From Icerya purchasi (lineage: Eukaryota; Arthropoda; Insecta; Hemiptera; Monophlebidae), in the NCBI GenBank assembly GCA_039619475.1, contig CM077115.1:400802557-400866556 (forward strand): a stretch of DNA of 64,000 bases. Direction: 5' to 3'. Below are positions 1-11,221 of this stretch, piece by piece. Under the pieces are notes generated by a model. It worked only from the letters and a program-made list of their open reading frames with translations. It did no database searches and was not told the origin of the DNA. Position 1 is the first letter of the stretch; each line of letters begins with the position of its first letter. Position numbers and translations under genes: made by a program.

Positions 1-530
1 TATGACTTTTACTTCTAAATTGCGGACCAAAAAAACCCTTCTGCTACAAATTTTCATTTGCAATATCCTTTATATTTGAAATATACATATGTGAAAAACA
101 TGTAATTTGTAATTTATCACTTGTTGAAAAAAAATTGCAAATAAAAATACGGTTTGTTAAATTCTTCTATCTAATTCAGCGTCGCCACTAATAATCAAAA
201 GCAACAGCAAGTCTACAGCAATTGCGCAGTTGAAAGAATTAATTTTTCTCTCCTAGAACGAGAGATAGAAAAAAAAAAAAAAAGAAAAAAAAGATTAGTA
301 AAATAGAACTAAAAACAAACCGTTATAAATCTTCTGGTGTACAGCGTATTTTTAACACAAAAAAGGAACAAGAAGAAGAAAACGCTAAAATGTAGGCGAA
401 ACAACAAAGCGAATAATAGAGGTAATCCTGCCAGGTGTAGTAAAAGTTTACAAGAAATACCTGCTAACTGCGAAATACCATATTTTCATGAAAAGTCACG
501 CTACTTGCAGGGAAACACACACACACACAC

Positions 531-569
<39 letters not shown>

Positions 570-1243
570 TATCATTATTATTCCGAACTAGCAGCTATGG
601 ACTATGTTGTCAACTGGTCCTGTCATTCTTCCTCCTTTTTCCAAATTGCTACAATTATTTCACTGTATCTATTTTTCCTTTCTTCGGCCCATAGGGCGCC
701 AGTTATACTCTTCACTTTCTTCGTGAATCATATACAGGCATTTAGTTTTTTGTTTTTTTTTTTTAAAGGTATTCGCTGTTCTGTATAATCAAATATTCAG
801 TCCTTTCATTTCACTTTTTGTCTCTATCGCGTACCGTTTATTTTTAATTTTCGCATGTAATGAAATAATCGTTCTGTGAATCTTCCGGACTTCATCCTTT
901 GTATATCCTTTTCCATTCTTCAGCGCATTTCCTGGTTACACCGCTTTCTACACAGTTCTTTCTTTACTGGCCCCAATGTTCTTTTTATTACTTTCTTTCT
1001 CGTACTTTCATTTAGTCCTTTTTTATTCATTATCAAACCTTTATGCTATGTACAATGCTTCTGGTTCGGTCGCTGTTCTAGTCTTAGTTTGGCATTTATC
1101 GATAGGTATTTCTTATCATATATTTCTTTTGTTAAATAAAAAGCCGCATTAATTCGACTGATTCCGAATTTAATTGCTTCCTTTTCTGACGGGCTCTTTG
1201 AACTTGACTGAGATCAGTTTTTATTTCGTTGAGAAGCGGTTTT
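1..1243. other. gene-free AT-rich flank
   Basis: No coding region is recognisable on either strand. The stretch is AT-rich, with a poly(A) run near 269-293 and a compound dinucleotide repeat near 515-566. The short open frames here run through low-complexity T-rich sequence and give Phe/Ser/Leu-rich peptides of no recognisable family. Confidence 0.6.
515..566. repeat. compound (AC)n(TA)n microsatellite
   Basis: About nine AC units pass directly into about sixteen TA units. This is a simple-sequence repeat, probably length-polymorphic. Confidence 0.95.
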
Positions 1244-1247
1244 TTAA

Positions 1248-1270
1248 CCCTAGAGTGGTCGCGCCTTTCC
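1248..1270 (+). repeat. piggyBac left terminal inverted repeat
   Basis: Begins CCCTAGA directly after TTAA and matches, in reverse complement, the right end at 2553-2575. Similarity fades after about 18 bases. Confidence 0.85.
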
Positions 1271-1541
1271 GTGAAACGTGAGTGATCGCGTGGTTTTGCC
1301 GTCCATACTTAAAATGATTTTTTTTTTTTTTGTAAATAATAGTTAAGTAAATTTACAATGATTTTAAACGGATAGAATAAAACATAAACTATCAGAAAAA
1401 GTAACATTTATTAAAGTTTTATATTTATAGTATTAGAAAAATAGAAATGCGTTAGGAAATCTTAGGTAAAATTTCTTGAATTTTAACATCTTTATCTTTA
1501 AGTTACATATAAAAAAAAGAAAAATTAAACTTTATAAAAAA

Positions 1542-2165
1542 ATTAAACATTTTCATCGTCTACGACAGGTATTTCAGCAAAATAGTCCTGACACGTGTAA
1601 ATGTTCGTTGCATAGTAACTTTGCGCATCTATTGCAACCTTTCTTATTTTTCTTGGACGGGCATACCTTCTCTACCTGAGGATATATTTTGATGATGGCA
1701 CAAATCGCGTGATTTGGCTTCTCAACTGTTTCTGCAAAGTGTTTACGTGGGATATTCTAATTATATGTGGTCGAGTCACAGCCAGAGCAATTTCTTTCGA
1801 AAACATTCGTCGTATTAATAAGTGGTTAGTATTTGCTTTGTATATTATTCGACTATTTATGCTGACAATATTCAGAATTGAGAAAAATAATCTCATCGGT
1901 TATCTGCGGGTCATTCTACCCACAGGGAATATTCTTCATTCGTTTGATCGACTACATCATTTAGTCCTATTACGTTATGATTTCTGATTTCTCAGCAGTT
2001 TCAACGATCTTATTATCATGGTGTAAAGTTGGCAATAGTAGAACCGCTTTTTTTTGCTTTTTATTAGAACCTTCTTCTCACCAAATCTCGAACATTGTAC
2101 TCGGCTTAACTCTAATTTTAGTAGCTAGAAAGCAAGGTGAGATTTCTTTTTTGTTTTTTTGTCAC
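1542..2165 (-). pseudogene. piggyBac transposase, C-terminal half, frameshifted
   Basis: Read on the minus strand in shifting frames, the pieces come in the order of a piggyBac transposase. Near 2140-2070 is a segment containing FLATKIRVKPSTMFEIW, matching the strand before the catalytic core's end. Near 2045-1990 is AVLLLPTLHHDNK, followed by NVIGLNDVVDQTNEEYS, which resembles the family's conserved 'N..K.GVD..DQ...Y' block. LNIVSINSRIIYKANTN at about 1878-1828 matches the 'D.A.lNayIiy' helix. Near 1650-1590 is a remnant of the Cys-rich C-terminal finger with KKGCNRCAKLLCNEH. Several frameshifts and stops separate these blocks. Transposase of this family cuts and pastes at TTAA; this copy cannot make a functional enzyme. 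Confidence 0.85.
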
Positions 2166-2552
2166 GCGTCATTTACCTAAAAAGATATAAAATAAACTAC
2201 GCAAAACAAAAATAAAAAAAAAAAAAACTCCCAATAATTAATCGAAACTAAATATCAATATTATTGCGATATTTACATCAAAGCAACATTATACACAATG
2301 AGTAATATTCCAACTATAGGAGAAAACCAGACACACGAATTTTACCTACGTGAGTAGTCGCGCAGTGAGTAATATGCCGACAAAGGCGGCACACCAACAA
2401 TAGCCGTTGTCTTTTGCGGTCATCATTGAATTTTTTCAAATTTCTAAAACAAGGTGGTGAGGTTAGGGGGGGACCTACTAGGACGCTTTACCTTGACAAA
2501 TGCATCCTGTACAAAATAACACGAATTTTTTGGCCGCGGGCGGCAAAATGCT

Positions 2553-2575
2553 CATAGGGCGCGAGCAGTCTAGGG
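2553..2575 (-). repeat. piggyBac right terminal inverted repeat
   Basis: Reads CCCTAGACTGCTCGCGCC on the minus strand immediately inside the TTAA at 2576-2579. Partner of the repeat at 1248. Confidence 0.85.
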
Positions 2576-2579
2576 TTAA

Positions 2580-4955
2580 TATTTGAATTTTATTTTTTTG
2601 TTTATAGTTATCCGCTTGGTTCTTTAACCGGTTTACCTGATTTTTTGCTATCTCTGCAAATTCCGATAAACAATTTACGCATAAATTATCCTTATTAATC
2701 CGGGAGTAAGCGGGTAAGAATAATTTCGTAAAGTTGTCGGGTACAGTCTCAGAAGACCGCAGATTTTTTTACAATCATCGGTACACCGTTAAGTAGAAAT
2801 TTCTGTAGAGCAGGAATGCTTTTTTTTTGTGGTGCGGAGAATCCGGTGAAATTGTTGCCGCGCGATGAAATTCACGATCGCGTATAGAGCGGAGTGATAA
2901 AAAGATCGCGAATGAATTCTTTTACGATAGCGAATACAAAGTCAGGAGCATTTAAGAAATAATCCACTAAATCGAATTGCAAGATCAATTATTAATTTTC
3001 GGCGCAATGAAGAGAACTCAGGCAGACGCTGCTCTCTGATTCAGCGTTATTATAAATAAACAATAGAGTTTTGGCAAATCTGACTATTTTCTAAGGTAGT
3101 TTTTTTTTAAAATCGCATAATATACTCGTATTTTAATTAGTTTTAATTACGAGATTTCGGATGTCCCTTTTAGGTTCCACTCGATGCGCTAAACACAATG
3201 AAGTCTTTGTCAATTGATCGATCGGAGTGATTTTTAACAGCAAAAAGTATAGAAAAGAGCTTCTTCCGTTAGTTAAGTAACAGCTTTTTCACGGTAAGTT
3301 CACACGTACTGAAAGCATCGTGCTAAATAAGCGCTAGACCTTTTTCAAAGACGGGTCAACTCGCGCGAAATAAATTGGAAATCGTCGAGGAAAAAGGCTT
3401 ACAGGTATAAAGTAGATACGGAGCCATGCCGTCGTTGACATGGCGAAACGAACGAAACCAATGGGCGACCCTTCGATACGTGCAAAATTTTTTCGCAATT
3501 TCAAATTTTACTCCCCTCTAGCCCAATTAGTTTCATTAACAGATTGTCGTTATGCCATTAACGTTCTCGGCTTTCGACTTTGGTTTTTTTTTTTTGTTTT
3601 TTTTTTTTGTTTTTTTTTCCATTTCTACGTATTGGAATAAAAGAAAAATCCGAAAAACTTTTAAGCCCCGCGGCGGGTTAAAATAAAATTTTCCTCCGTG
3701 TACAGCCGCACTTCCAAAAGCACGACCGGCAGTGCGACTGTTTTTGCTTTTAAAATTTTAGCTGCCCCCTCGCATATCCGCTTCCGTTCATTTACTAGCA
3801 GAGTGCGAGCTTGGTGATGAATGTGAAATGAGATAAATTTTTTTGCTCCGAAACGGCGCGTATAGTGTTCCGTGCGAAAAGTATATTTGGACTGCTAAGT
3901 AAGTTTATTTTTTCGATAAATTTCAAAAATATCCCCCCGCTTGCTTAGCGCTCGTTTGCGTGGAAATTCGGCAATGATTGAACGATGATAAAATTGTTTC
4001 CCTAATGAACGTTGTTCATTACGTTTTTCCTCCTTCCCGTAAAATTCGAATAATCTAAATACGCACCTGCCGAACTACGTCGATAGTTCGCGGAGTTTGT
4101 AGGGGTTATGCGCGCGTTCTTTATTCTCGATGAGACTTCATCGGAACAAGAAAATTGGAGATTTTTATCGAGAGGAGATAAAAATTGAACGGCAAACGGA
4201 AGTCTACAATATACTTAAAGCATCGATCAGAGAGAATCCGAAGGATTTAGCTGGAAAAAAACATAATGATAGTAATAATAATTATATTTTTTAAAACAGA
4301 AATGTATATACGAAGCCGCTAACGTTAAACGTATATATATTCGTCTAAAGGAAACGTTCCCGTAAAACAACATGAGATTATATAGTGCGTCAAATACATT
4401 CGGGTACTTCATTATTCCTAAACATTGCTATTATATCTGCTATGCAGGCGTGATTCTTGATAATGTTCACGATACTACATGCAGAAATTGAGTGGAAACA
4501 AATATTACTTTTGTGGATGAACATTCGTTAGCGTTGAACTCGCAGCGTATTTGTTGTTCTCTCCACCGGTTATCTCTTTGTTTGTTAAAAAAGTATACCT
4601 TTAAACGTCACGCACAACTTTTTTATGAAAGCACAGATCAACAATCACAGCGTCTATTTGGAAGTCATCAGTGAGTACCAGCGTAAGCTTTGTTAAATAC
4701 TCAACACTTTTCTACCTGATAACTGCCTAACAAATTATTCGCCTTTGCGTACGTTTCCTATAGAACCAACTGTGCACAGCGTCGCTTTCCATTTATATAA
4801 TTAACGAATGATCGTATATGATACCTAATTTATAATATCGAGTGTTTGGGATTTTTTGTAACACTTGTTAAATTTTCATTTTACGTATGATTTTCACTTT
4901 CGAAAATTAAACAGTATTATAAGAGATGTATAATTAAGCAGAAAAGAATCTAAAG
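2580..4955. other. gene-free region
   Basis: No coding exon is recognised. The stretch around 2700-4200 is somewhat richer in CG dinucleotides than its surroundings and contains poly(T) runs near 3584-3618. Such sequence could be conserved non-coding DNA, but nothing in it identifies a function. Confidence 0.5.
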
Positions 4956-4959
4956 AGAA

Positions 4960-5135
4960 TACTGGGGTCAGTTCCTTTCTACTTGGGATCCACCTTTACT
5001 TTCCCAGATTTCTGTGGTCCCGGATTATTTCAGGCTGGGTGTAAACCTGGGCGCGACTTGGATCCAGAACGGTAACCTATAACACTTTTGATTTGGTAGC
5101 CAAGCGCCTTAACCACTAGGCTAAGCGATATCACG
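4960..5135 (-). mobile_element. tRNA-derived SINE copy
   Basis: On the minus strand from 5135 the sequence reads like a tRNA 5' half: an A-box-like stretch, TAGCCTAGTGGTTAAGGCGC, at about 5124-5105. The B-box region is degraded, and a non-tRNA body of about 110 bp follows. The tRNA cloverleaf is not closed, so this is a SINE or tRNA pseudogene rather than a tRNA gene. Pol III transcription from the internal promoter is the known mode for the class. Confidence 0.6.
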
Positions 5136-5190
5136 GTTTTATTCGTTGACACTGTTTAAATTACAAGAAACAACTAAAACACACAATAAA

Positions 5191-5345
5191 AAAAAAGGCT
5201 CAAAGCCAGCTATCATGGCTATTTGATTAGTTAATTGTGTTCCATTAGTTCAAATCCTGCTGCCACACACTGACACACAAAAATTTTACTTGCGCTGGGT
5301 TAATGTCCCCGTAGTTGAGACACCTAAAATAAAATAAAAACCCCT
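5191..5345 (+). mobile_element. second tRNA-related SINE fragment
   Basis: A tRNA-like 3' half with the B-box-like GTTCAAATCC at about 5250 is followed by a body containing CTTGCGCTGGGTTAATGTCC and an A-rich tail at 5325-5340. The same body motif recurs at 9308-9333 next to an A-rich tail, showing that this is a dispersed family. Confidence 0.55.
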
Positions 5346-5990
5346 AAATATATTTGGTCAGTTTTTATTTAAAACGCGGAAAACACGATTGAAACAATAT
5401 CAATCGACTATTTACATTTCCAAAAACTAAAACACATAAAACTTTCAAGTATATTCGGATTTTGCGGGGAGTTCTATTCATAAATAAAATACTTAACAAA
5501 AAAAAAAAGATAGAAAGGGTCAATATATCAAAATTGATTGTTCATTAGTGCATATGATGATGAAACGAAGTTGTTCGAAATTAGTCGTGGGAATTTAAAA
5601 TCAATTTTTTATATATTGATTTTTTTTACTCTTTTTTTTTTTTTTAAGTACTATATTATACATGCCGAATGCGTGAAAAAGTTTCATTCAACAAAATTAT
5701 TCCACCTGGAGCTATGCGACAACTAAACAAAGGGTCTTTTTGTTAATTATAAAAACACAGAGTATCGGTTCACAAATGTGTTATTGCGACTAGTAGTAAT
5801 GTGTTGTCATTCTTACATGTAATTCGAGAACACATATCATAAATTCCAAACCAAGAGCGTGTTTTCAGATCGACATTTAAATCATATCCGAGAACAACGA
5901 ACGAAATCAGTATTTCATGAATTTCACGAACGAATCTAAAGTCGTCTCTCAAAATCGTTTCGTTCCTGTTCAAGACGTTTTTAGACTTTA
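5346..5990. other. gene-free region left of the inverted repeat
   Basis: AT-rich with poly(A) and poly(T) tracts. A 62-codon open frame at 5538 crosses a T-rich run and resembles no protein family. Confidence 0.5.
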
Positions 5991-6297
5991 ATTCGTTTTT
6001 AATTATCGAATAGTATTTGAGGACTCTCCAGTGGTTCAATGCAAAATGAGGTAATGATTTTCTTTCGTTCCGCTTTTTCAGACTTGTGTTCGTTCTCGTT
6101 TTTTCCTTTATTTGCATCTCCCCTGATTGTCTTTTTCCAGATTCAAAAGCGTGTTTCATGCTTTCGATTTTGAGATCTCAAAATATCTTTTCATTCGAGC
6201 GCTTATTTGAGGTGAGATAAATGGGGGGAACTTTCGAATTGAAAGGTCCGTGAAATAATATTAATTTTTTCCCCAAATAACACGAGTCGATATTTTA
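5991..6297 (+). repeat. left arm of 307-bp inverted repeat
   Basis: The reverse complement of this arm matches 6825-7131 base for base without gaps; positions pair so that left plus right sums to 13122, and only an occasional mismatch is seen (for example near 6260). Similarity stops abruptly at both outer ends. The 527-bp spacer is unrelated to the arms. A matching 56-residue open frame on both strands is simply the same DNA read twice. Confidence 0.93.
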
Positions 6298-6824
6298 ATG
6301 CGAGGAAAAGATTACTATTAAATTTTTAAAATTTGTGTTGTTATTCGTGAAAAAAACTCACTTATCAAGAAAATAAGACCACATACCTGCTCGGGTACCG
6401 AATTTTTTGTTATCAAGCAAGGATTTATAGTAAATTTGGCAGGTTTTTGGTGTAAAAAAAATTTCAAGTTACCCTCAGCCGTAAAATATGTTCAAGCTAA
6501 AACAGAAATATTCACCATGAAAAAAATGTAACTTCTGGTGGAAACAAAAAGCTGACTCCCTACTGCACAATGGTAAGTGCGATAATTTTAAATAACGATA
6601 ATCCGTCTTATTGCGATTTGCCTTATTTACTGCTCGATCTTTTCCCCTCCCATCAAGTCTATACGACACGTGCCACATGTTTTTTTAAGGGACCATGTTG
6701 CACCATCTGAAGGTCCTCTAAGATAGAAGTATATTTGCTTACGGTCCAATCTGCAGAACCTGCTTTTTGTAATTGTTTATGAACCGAGTTTTCAACGGCA
6801 GTGATTAAATTTGTTCTCGTGCAA
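6298..6824. other. spacer between inverted-repeat arms
   Basis: 527 bp of AT-rich sequence. A 67-codon minus-strand open frame at 6678-6475 has no recognisable similarity. No transposase or RNA motif is seen. Confidence 0.6.
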
Positions 6825-7131
6825 TAAAATATCGACTCGTGTTATTTGGGGAAAAAATTAAAATTATTTCACGGACCTTTCAATTCGAAAGTTCCCCCCA
6901 TTTATCTCACCTCAAATAAGCGCTCGAATGAAAAGATATTTTGAGATCTCAAAATCGAAAGCATGAAACACGCTTTTGAATCTGGAAAAAGACAATCAGG
7001 GGAGATGCAAATAAAGGAAAAAACGAGAACGAACACAAGTCTGAAAAAGCGGAACGAAAGAAAATCATTACCTCATTTTGCATTGAACCACTGGAGAGTC
7101 CTCAAATACTATTCGATAATTAAAAACGAAT
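6825..7131 (-). repeat. right arm of 307-bp inverted repeat
   Basis: Partner of the arm at 5991-6297. A transcript through both arms would fold into a hairpin of about 300 base pairs with a 527-nt loop. The outer flanks share only a short T/A-rich match, so a target-site duplication cannot be claimed. Confidence 0.93.
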
Positions 7132-7624
7132 TTTTAATAATGAAATGGCCACTTCTAATTTCGAAAAAAAAAAAAAAAAAAAGGAAAAATGTACAGCGGA
7201 TTGTTACAGTAACCGGGAATGAAGAATTTCTCAATAAACTGGAATCGCTTCTTCTGTATATTGCTTATTTTGATCTGCTACAGACCAAGCCAAATATCCA
7301 TCTGCAAAGAGTACGAACAATCGTAAGAATGATTTTATTAATACAGCATAACGCTTTGATGTACAAAAAATAAAATCGTTTTTGTAATGTTTTCAAACAT
7401 GAATGCAACCGCTACTTCATTTCCGATCAGTGTAGTTGTATTTCGATTTATCGAAGGTGTAAATTACATGCATATATTTTTTAGGTTTTCTAAAAAAGAA
7501 AAAAACATATTTTTCAGTGAATAATATGTATTATAAAACCGCGTTATAAATAAAAAAATGAAAAACTATAAACACGAATGACGGAAACATTAAATAAACA
7601 TAAATCAATATTATTCGTTTATAA
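7132..7624. other. gene-free region
   Basis: AT-rich, with a poly(A) run at about 7163-7182. The open frame crossing from the right inverted-repeat arm to 7373 has no family resemblance beyond the arm. Confidence 0.5.
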
Positions 7625-7955
7625 TTTAATTTTTTGTTTTTCAATCACGTCAGCAAGGAACCACCGCTCAGAAGCATTATGGAAGGGAAAAAGTCAGTTT
7701 GATAAAAATTCTGTCAGAGATTGATCGTATAAAAACGCTGTGGAATGACATAGGGCGTAGGCAAAGATAAGATATATGAAGCACAATATGGAGCGGGAAG
7801 CCCAAGCGACGGCAAGTAGGAATGCCGAATAGAGCGTTCAGTATGTAACGATGGGCACTTAGAAGATAAATGAATAGAATCACAGAAGGACTCATCATTT
7901 GAATGAAGAAGAGGAACAGGAGCGGATCCAGAAAGACATAGGGGAAGATTATATA
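7625..7955 (-). pseudogene. LINE RNase H C-terminal remnant
   Basis: One minus-strand frame gives SLGLPAPYCASYILSLP and, before it, a Ser/His/Cys-rich segment. The block matches the decayed copies at 55765 (LNYPTPYSASYILALP) and 61546 (LTLGLPTPYNATYIL). In Jockey- and R1-type LINEs this region lies at the end of ORF2, after the RNase H domain. Stops interrupt it and the 5' part is missing, as expected for truncated target-primed insertions. Confidence 0.65.
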
Positions 7956-8278
7956 ATTACGTAATATTTTATACGGTAGACAGTAAATTTGAGAAATACC
8001 TTGTTTCATAAAGAAAATCAAACAGCGACCTCTTTAGAAATTTAAAGATGTTTTAAAAATACATAATTATTACAGTTTAATTTAAATTTTATTTTATTTT
8101 TAGGTGAAAAATAAAACGAAATTATAAAATTCTAGCTAAAATGGTAGTTTAGAATTTGAATAGTAAATTACTAGAAGAAATAGAACTATAGTATTTTTTA
8201 TTAGACTTTAATTCTTTTTTATTTTTGTTAGTAATCCAATCCGAATTCTCTTAGTTCGTGAGCAAGTTTAATTATATA

Positions 8279-8504
8279 CTGGGTGTGCCGAAAGGAAATA
8301 CACACATATATTTTACAAATATTACCACTTACAAACTAAATACATGTTCATATATTATTTCAAATATTCAAACTGGGCTCCATCAGCATTTATGCAGTCC
8401 TGTAAACAATCTGGAATACTGTTGATGACATTTTTTCTTAAAGTTGAGTTTATTTCCAAGTTATTGAAAACAGTATATTGTGAACTTTCTTTTGGCACAC
8501 CCAG
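8279..8504 (-). mobile_element. mariner-type MITE flanked by TA
   Basis: The ends read CTGGGTGTGCCGAAAGGAA and, from the other strand, CTGGGTGTGCCAAAAGAAA. They form terminal inverted repeats of about 19 bp flanked by TA on each side (8277-8278 and 8505-8506). Only 226 bp long, it is an internal-deletion derivative of a Tc1/mariner element, and it keeps a transposase tail on the minus strand (separate entry). Confidence 0.85.
8389..8470 (-). pseudogene. mariner-family transposase C-terminal tail
   Basis: An open minus-strand frame ends in DCINADGAQFEYLK followed by a stop. The C-terminal pattern 'C....G.qFEhLl' at the extreme end is common in one group of insect mariner/IS630-like transposases. 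About 35 codons survive. The catalytic DDE/DDD part is gone, so no enzyme can be made. Confidence 0.6.
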
Positions 8505-8710
8505 TATATTTCTCATTGAACAATTTTTAATTAAAATTACAAAATAAAAATTAAAAATAAATAAAAAAGAGAATAAAAGCGTAATATTAATACTTTTACT
8601 AGAAAACAGTATTAAATATTAATTATTAAATTCACAGGTAACATTTATAAAAATCTTTTATAGCATAAATTAAGTTTCTCTGTTGTAAAAAAAAATTTAA
8701 TCGAGCATTT

Positions 8711-8890
8711 GGTTCATGGGGGGGGTCTCCTATTCCCCACTCCTTGTGGATCCACCACTGATATATATATATATATATATGTATTTGAACTTTCATGGAG
8801 CGGAATTTCAAGTTTCACTCGAACGAAATGCCGCTGCCTAGCCAACTACGCTATGATAGTTGGCAAATTGGCAGGAAAAAACTTAATTCA
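8711..8890 (-). mobile_element. possible hAT terminus plus tRNA-like fragment
   Basis: On the minus strand 8760-8742 reads CAGTGGTGGATCCACAAGG, like the terminal repeat of many insect hAT elements, and then a G/C-run region resembling the end of the MITE at 55098. No matching opposite end was found. Upstream at 8870-8810 a degraded A box (TAGTTGGCTAGGCAGCGG) suggests a SINE piece. A (TA)n tract at 8761-8780 separates them. Confidence 0.35.
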
Positions 8891-9238
8891 GCTTAGCTAC
8901 TGCTTTACCTTTACAGTTGATTAGTTCTTACTCTCCGATAATATTCATAAAAAAATTAAGATTCTTTATGCCCATCGTGGAACTACGATCTCATACTGTA
9001 CTTCTGACGTGTGACAATCTCAAATATTCAAAAGTTACAAAAAACTTACAAAATACGTACATATTTCCGAAAATTGCTGATTTTCGTTGCTGGGTTCTGT
9101 TCTACCGACATTCTTAGTCAAAGTTGAGCCAGTAATTCATAAACCTAAACTGTGCCTTAACTATTTCGGATTTGACGACTTCTGTTCCTCATGTCGTAGT
9201 GAACCTATCTGCTTCTCTTATGTTCTGCAAGCCATTCT

Positions 9239-9248
9239 CCCCCCCCCC

Positions 9249-9287
<39 letters not shown>

Positions 9288-9355
9288 AACATTGAAACTT
9301 CCAAAAGTTTCACTTGCGCTGGGTTAATGTCCACAGAATAAAAAAAAAAAAAAAA
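9239..9355 (+). repeat. C/CT/TA microsatellite followed by SINE tail
   Basis: A C run, (CT)n and (TA)n are adjacent at 9239-9286. They are followed by ACTTGCGCTGGGTTAATGTCC at about 9310-9330 and a poly(A) run at about 9340-9354. The 20-bp motif is shared with the SINE fragment at 5191, so this is probably a 3' end of the same family. Confidence 0.6.
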
Positions 9356-11221
9356 TCGGCGCTGGGCGCCTTTCTGCTGGACACCTCCCAGACCTCTAGG
9401 CTAAAATTCAAAAAACATGGAACGTGCTTTAGCCGTTTGCTGTCTGTTAATATCTCTGATACTTTCAACTATTTCTGTGCGATGTATTAAAATTAAAGAT
9501 GCGATAATGAACGTCTTGAATTTCAAAGAAAATAATAATGTTAACGATTTTATTTAAAATTTTTTTTATTCTTGTGTCACATGATCCTTAGAAGTAATGG
9601 ACAATATGGGTTTATGATAGCTGAAGTAACTTACTTAATTTATAGAATTAATTTTGTCGATGTGATGAGCAAAAATCAAATTGATACAGGGTCCCCCATG
9701 AGTAGTTGGTAGAGCTGGATTCGTTTTGAGTTGTAATCCAAAGGTTTCTTCCATGAACCGAAATAATCGCCGACTTCAGATTTCTTGAGATCGATGCTGG
9801 TACTTGTTGAAAGAAGTATAGGTATTGTAACTTCTGTTGGAAACTACTTTTTCGATAGATTTGCGTAATTTCAATGCTTTATTTCAGTGATCAAAAGTAT
9901 TCGTTTTCTTTAGTTCGTACAATTCATCAAAACACTATTTTTCAATACTTCTACGTAATTGCATTTCTTTCATTTATTCGATAACAGATTTATATTTTTG
10001 TTATGTAGATGCACTATTATAATGCGTAGTACATTTATATATAGACGTTGATGAACGACAATCATCACCATGACAGACGTAAATCATCGAAGCGCGGTCT
10101 GAACACGACTAACCTAAGACAACTAAAGGAAAAGACTGTATTCTTATTTACCTTCCGCGTAACGTCCTCACGTTCTACATTAGTATGACGTCCCTTGTGT
10201 TCCACTTTAGTGTGATGTTTTATGCTAGTTAGGTCATAGCTAAAGCATGCTCTATGCTAAAAAAGAAACAGGAATGAGTTTAAAAATCCGAGGAACTATT
10301 AATAAATTAATGAAAAGGTTGAACGAGAACAAAACGAAAAAGTTTTAAATACCAGGAAGACATCAACGTACAGATGAAACTTTTCGCCAATAAGAAACAG
10401 GAAAACCAATGATGATGATGAAATTATGAAGTGAAAAAAACAAAAAATACCCGATTATTGGACTGTGGGCAGCGATTAAAATTTCACGTCAATAAAGAGG
10501 AGAGGATTGTCGTTTTATTTTGATCGTTTAATATTCTAATTATTATCCATAAATATCGTATTATGACTCAAGGGCGTTTCGGAAAATTCGTACCTCACGT
10601 AAACGTATTGCCTTTATTTATGTTTGATTATCGACAATTTGAGTTTACGTTTTTACTAAAACGAAAAAGTCGCATTTCACGCATTGTCCGAAATTCATAT
10701 CCATGTGCCACAATGTGTACTTCCATATGAAAACCGGGCTTATGATTATTTTTTATTAAATACTAGGCGTAAGTAGAATTTTCAGGTTGGTCTTTATATT
10801 CATTTTGGCCGGTTTGATCTGAGTAAAATTCATCGCAACCAGAACAACATCTAGCAGATTTAAAAGAATCTCTAGTCCATATGAAACACCTAAATTTAAA
10901 AACATTAAAATCTAAATTCCCTGTAGCAGTTAAAACAAATTTGCCCCGGAACATAAATTAAATTCTCAACACAAATTACCGAAATGTAAGCCAGAAAACT
11001 TATTTCAAAGTAAACATCTACGACAAATGAGCCAAATTCCGGTTGTAGCCATCAGATACGCTACAGTTGTTTAAAGAATTGAACGTATCAAAACTCATAA
11101 ATACCATTAAAAATATGTATACGAAATTAAGCGACACCAGTAGAGACATGTTATCAAAAGTACTAATTATTAACGAAACCATTATGAACTATTCCACGGA
11201 CGCATAAGCAAACTGCCAGCA
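9356..11221. other. mostly gene-free region
   Basis: No conserved protein is recognised. A degraded tRNA-like stretch with GTAGTTGGTAGAGC lies at about 9700-9713. The part after about 10750 may be the decayed ORF1 and 5' region of the LINE that starts to be readable at 11222, but I could not align any domain with confidence. Confidence 0.45.

Larger units (their letters stand above)
1248..2575 (-). mobile_element. piggyBac-like DNA transposon relic, ~1.33 kb
   Basis: Both ends abut TTAA (1244-1247 and 2576-2579), the obligate piggyBac target duplication. The termini read inward as CCCTAGAGTGGTCGCGCC and, from the other side, CCCTAGACTGCTCGCGCC, so the terminal inverted repeats match at most positions and start with the CCCTAG typical of piggyBac elements. 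Inside, the minus strand carries the C-terminal half of a piggyBac transposase in broken frames. A complete element is about 2.4 kb, so the N-terminal half is missing. The copy is dead but its ends are well preserved; it could still be mobilised in trans only if a related transposase exists elsewhere. Confidence 0.9.

Noticed and set aside
5770..7373. Two open frames sharing 56 residues on opposite strands (6159-5770 minus and 6963-7373 plus)
   Set aside because: The shared peptide results from the inverted repeat; there is no codon bias, family resemblance or shared stop.
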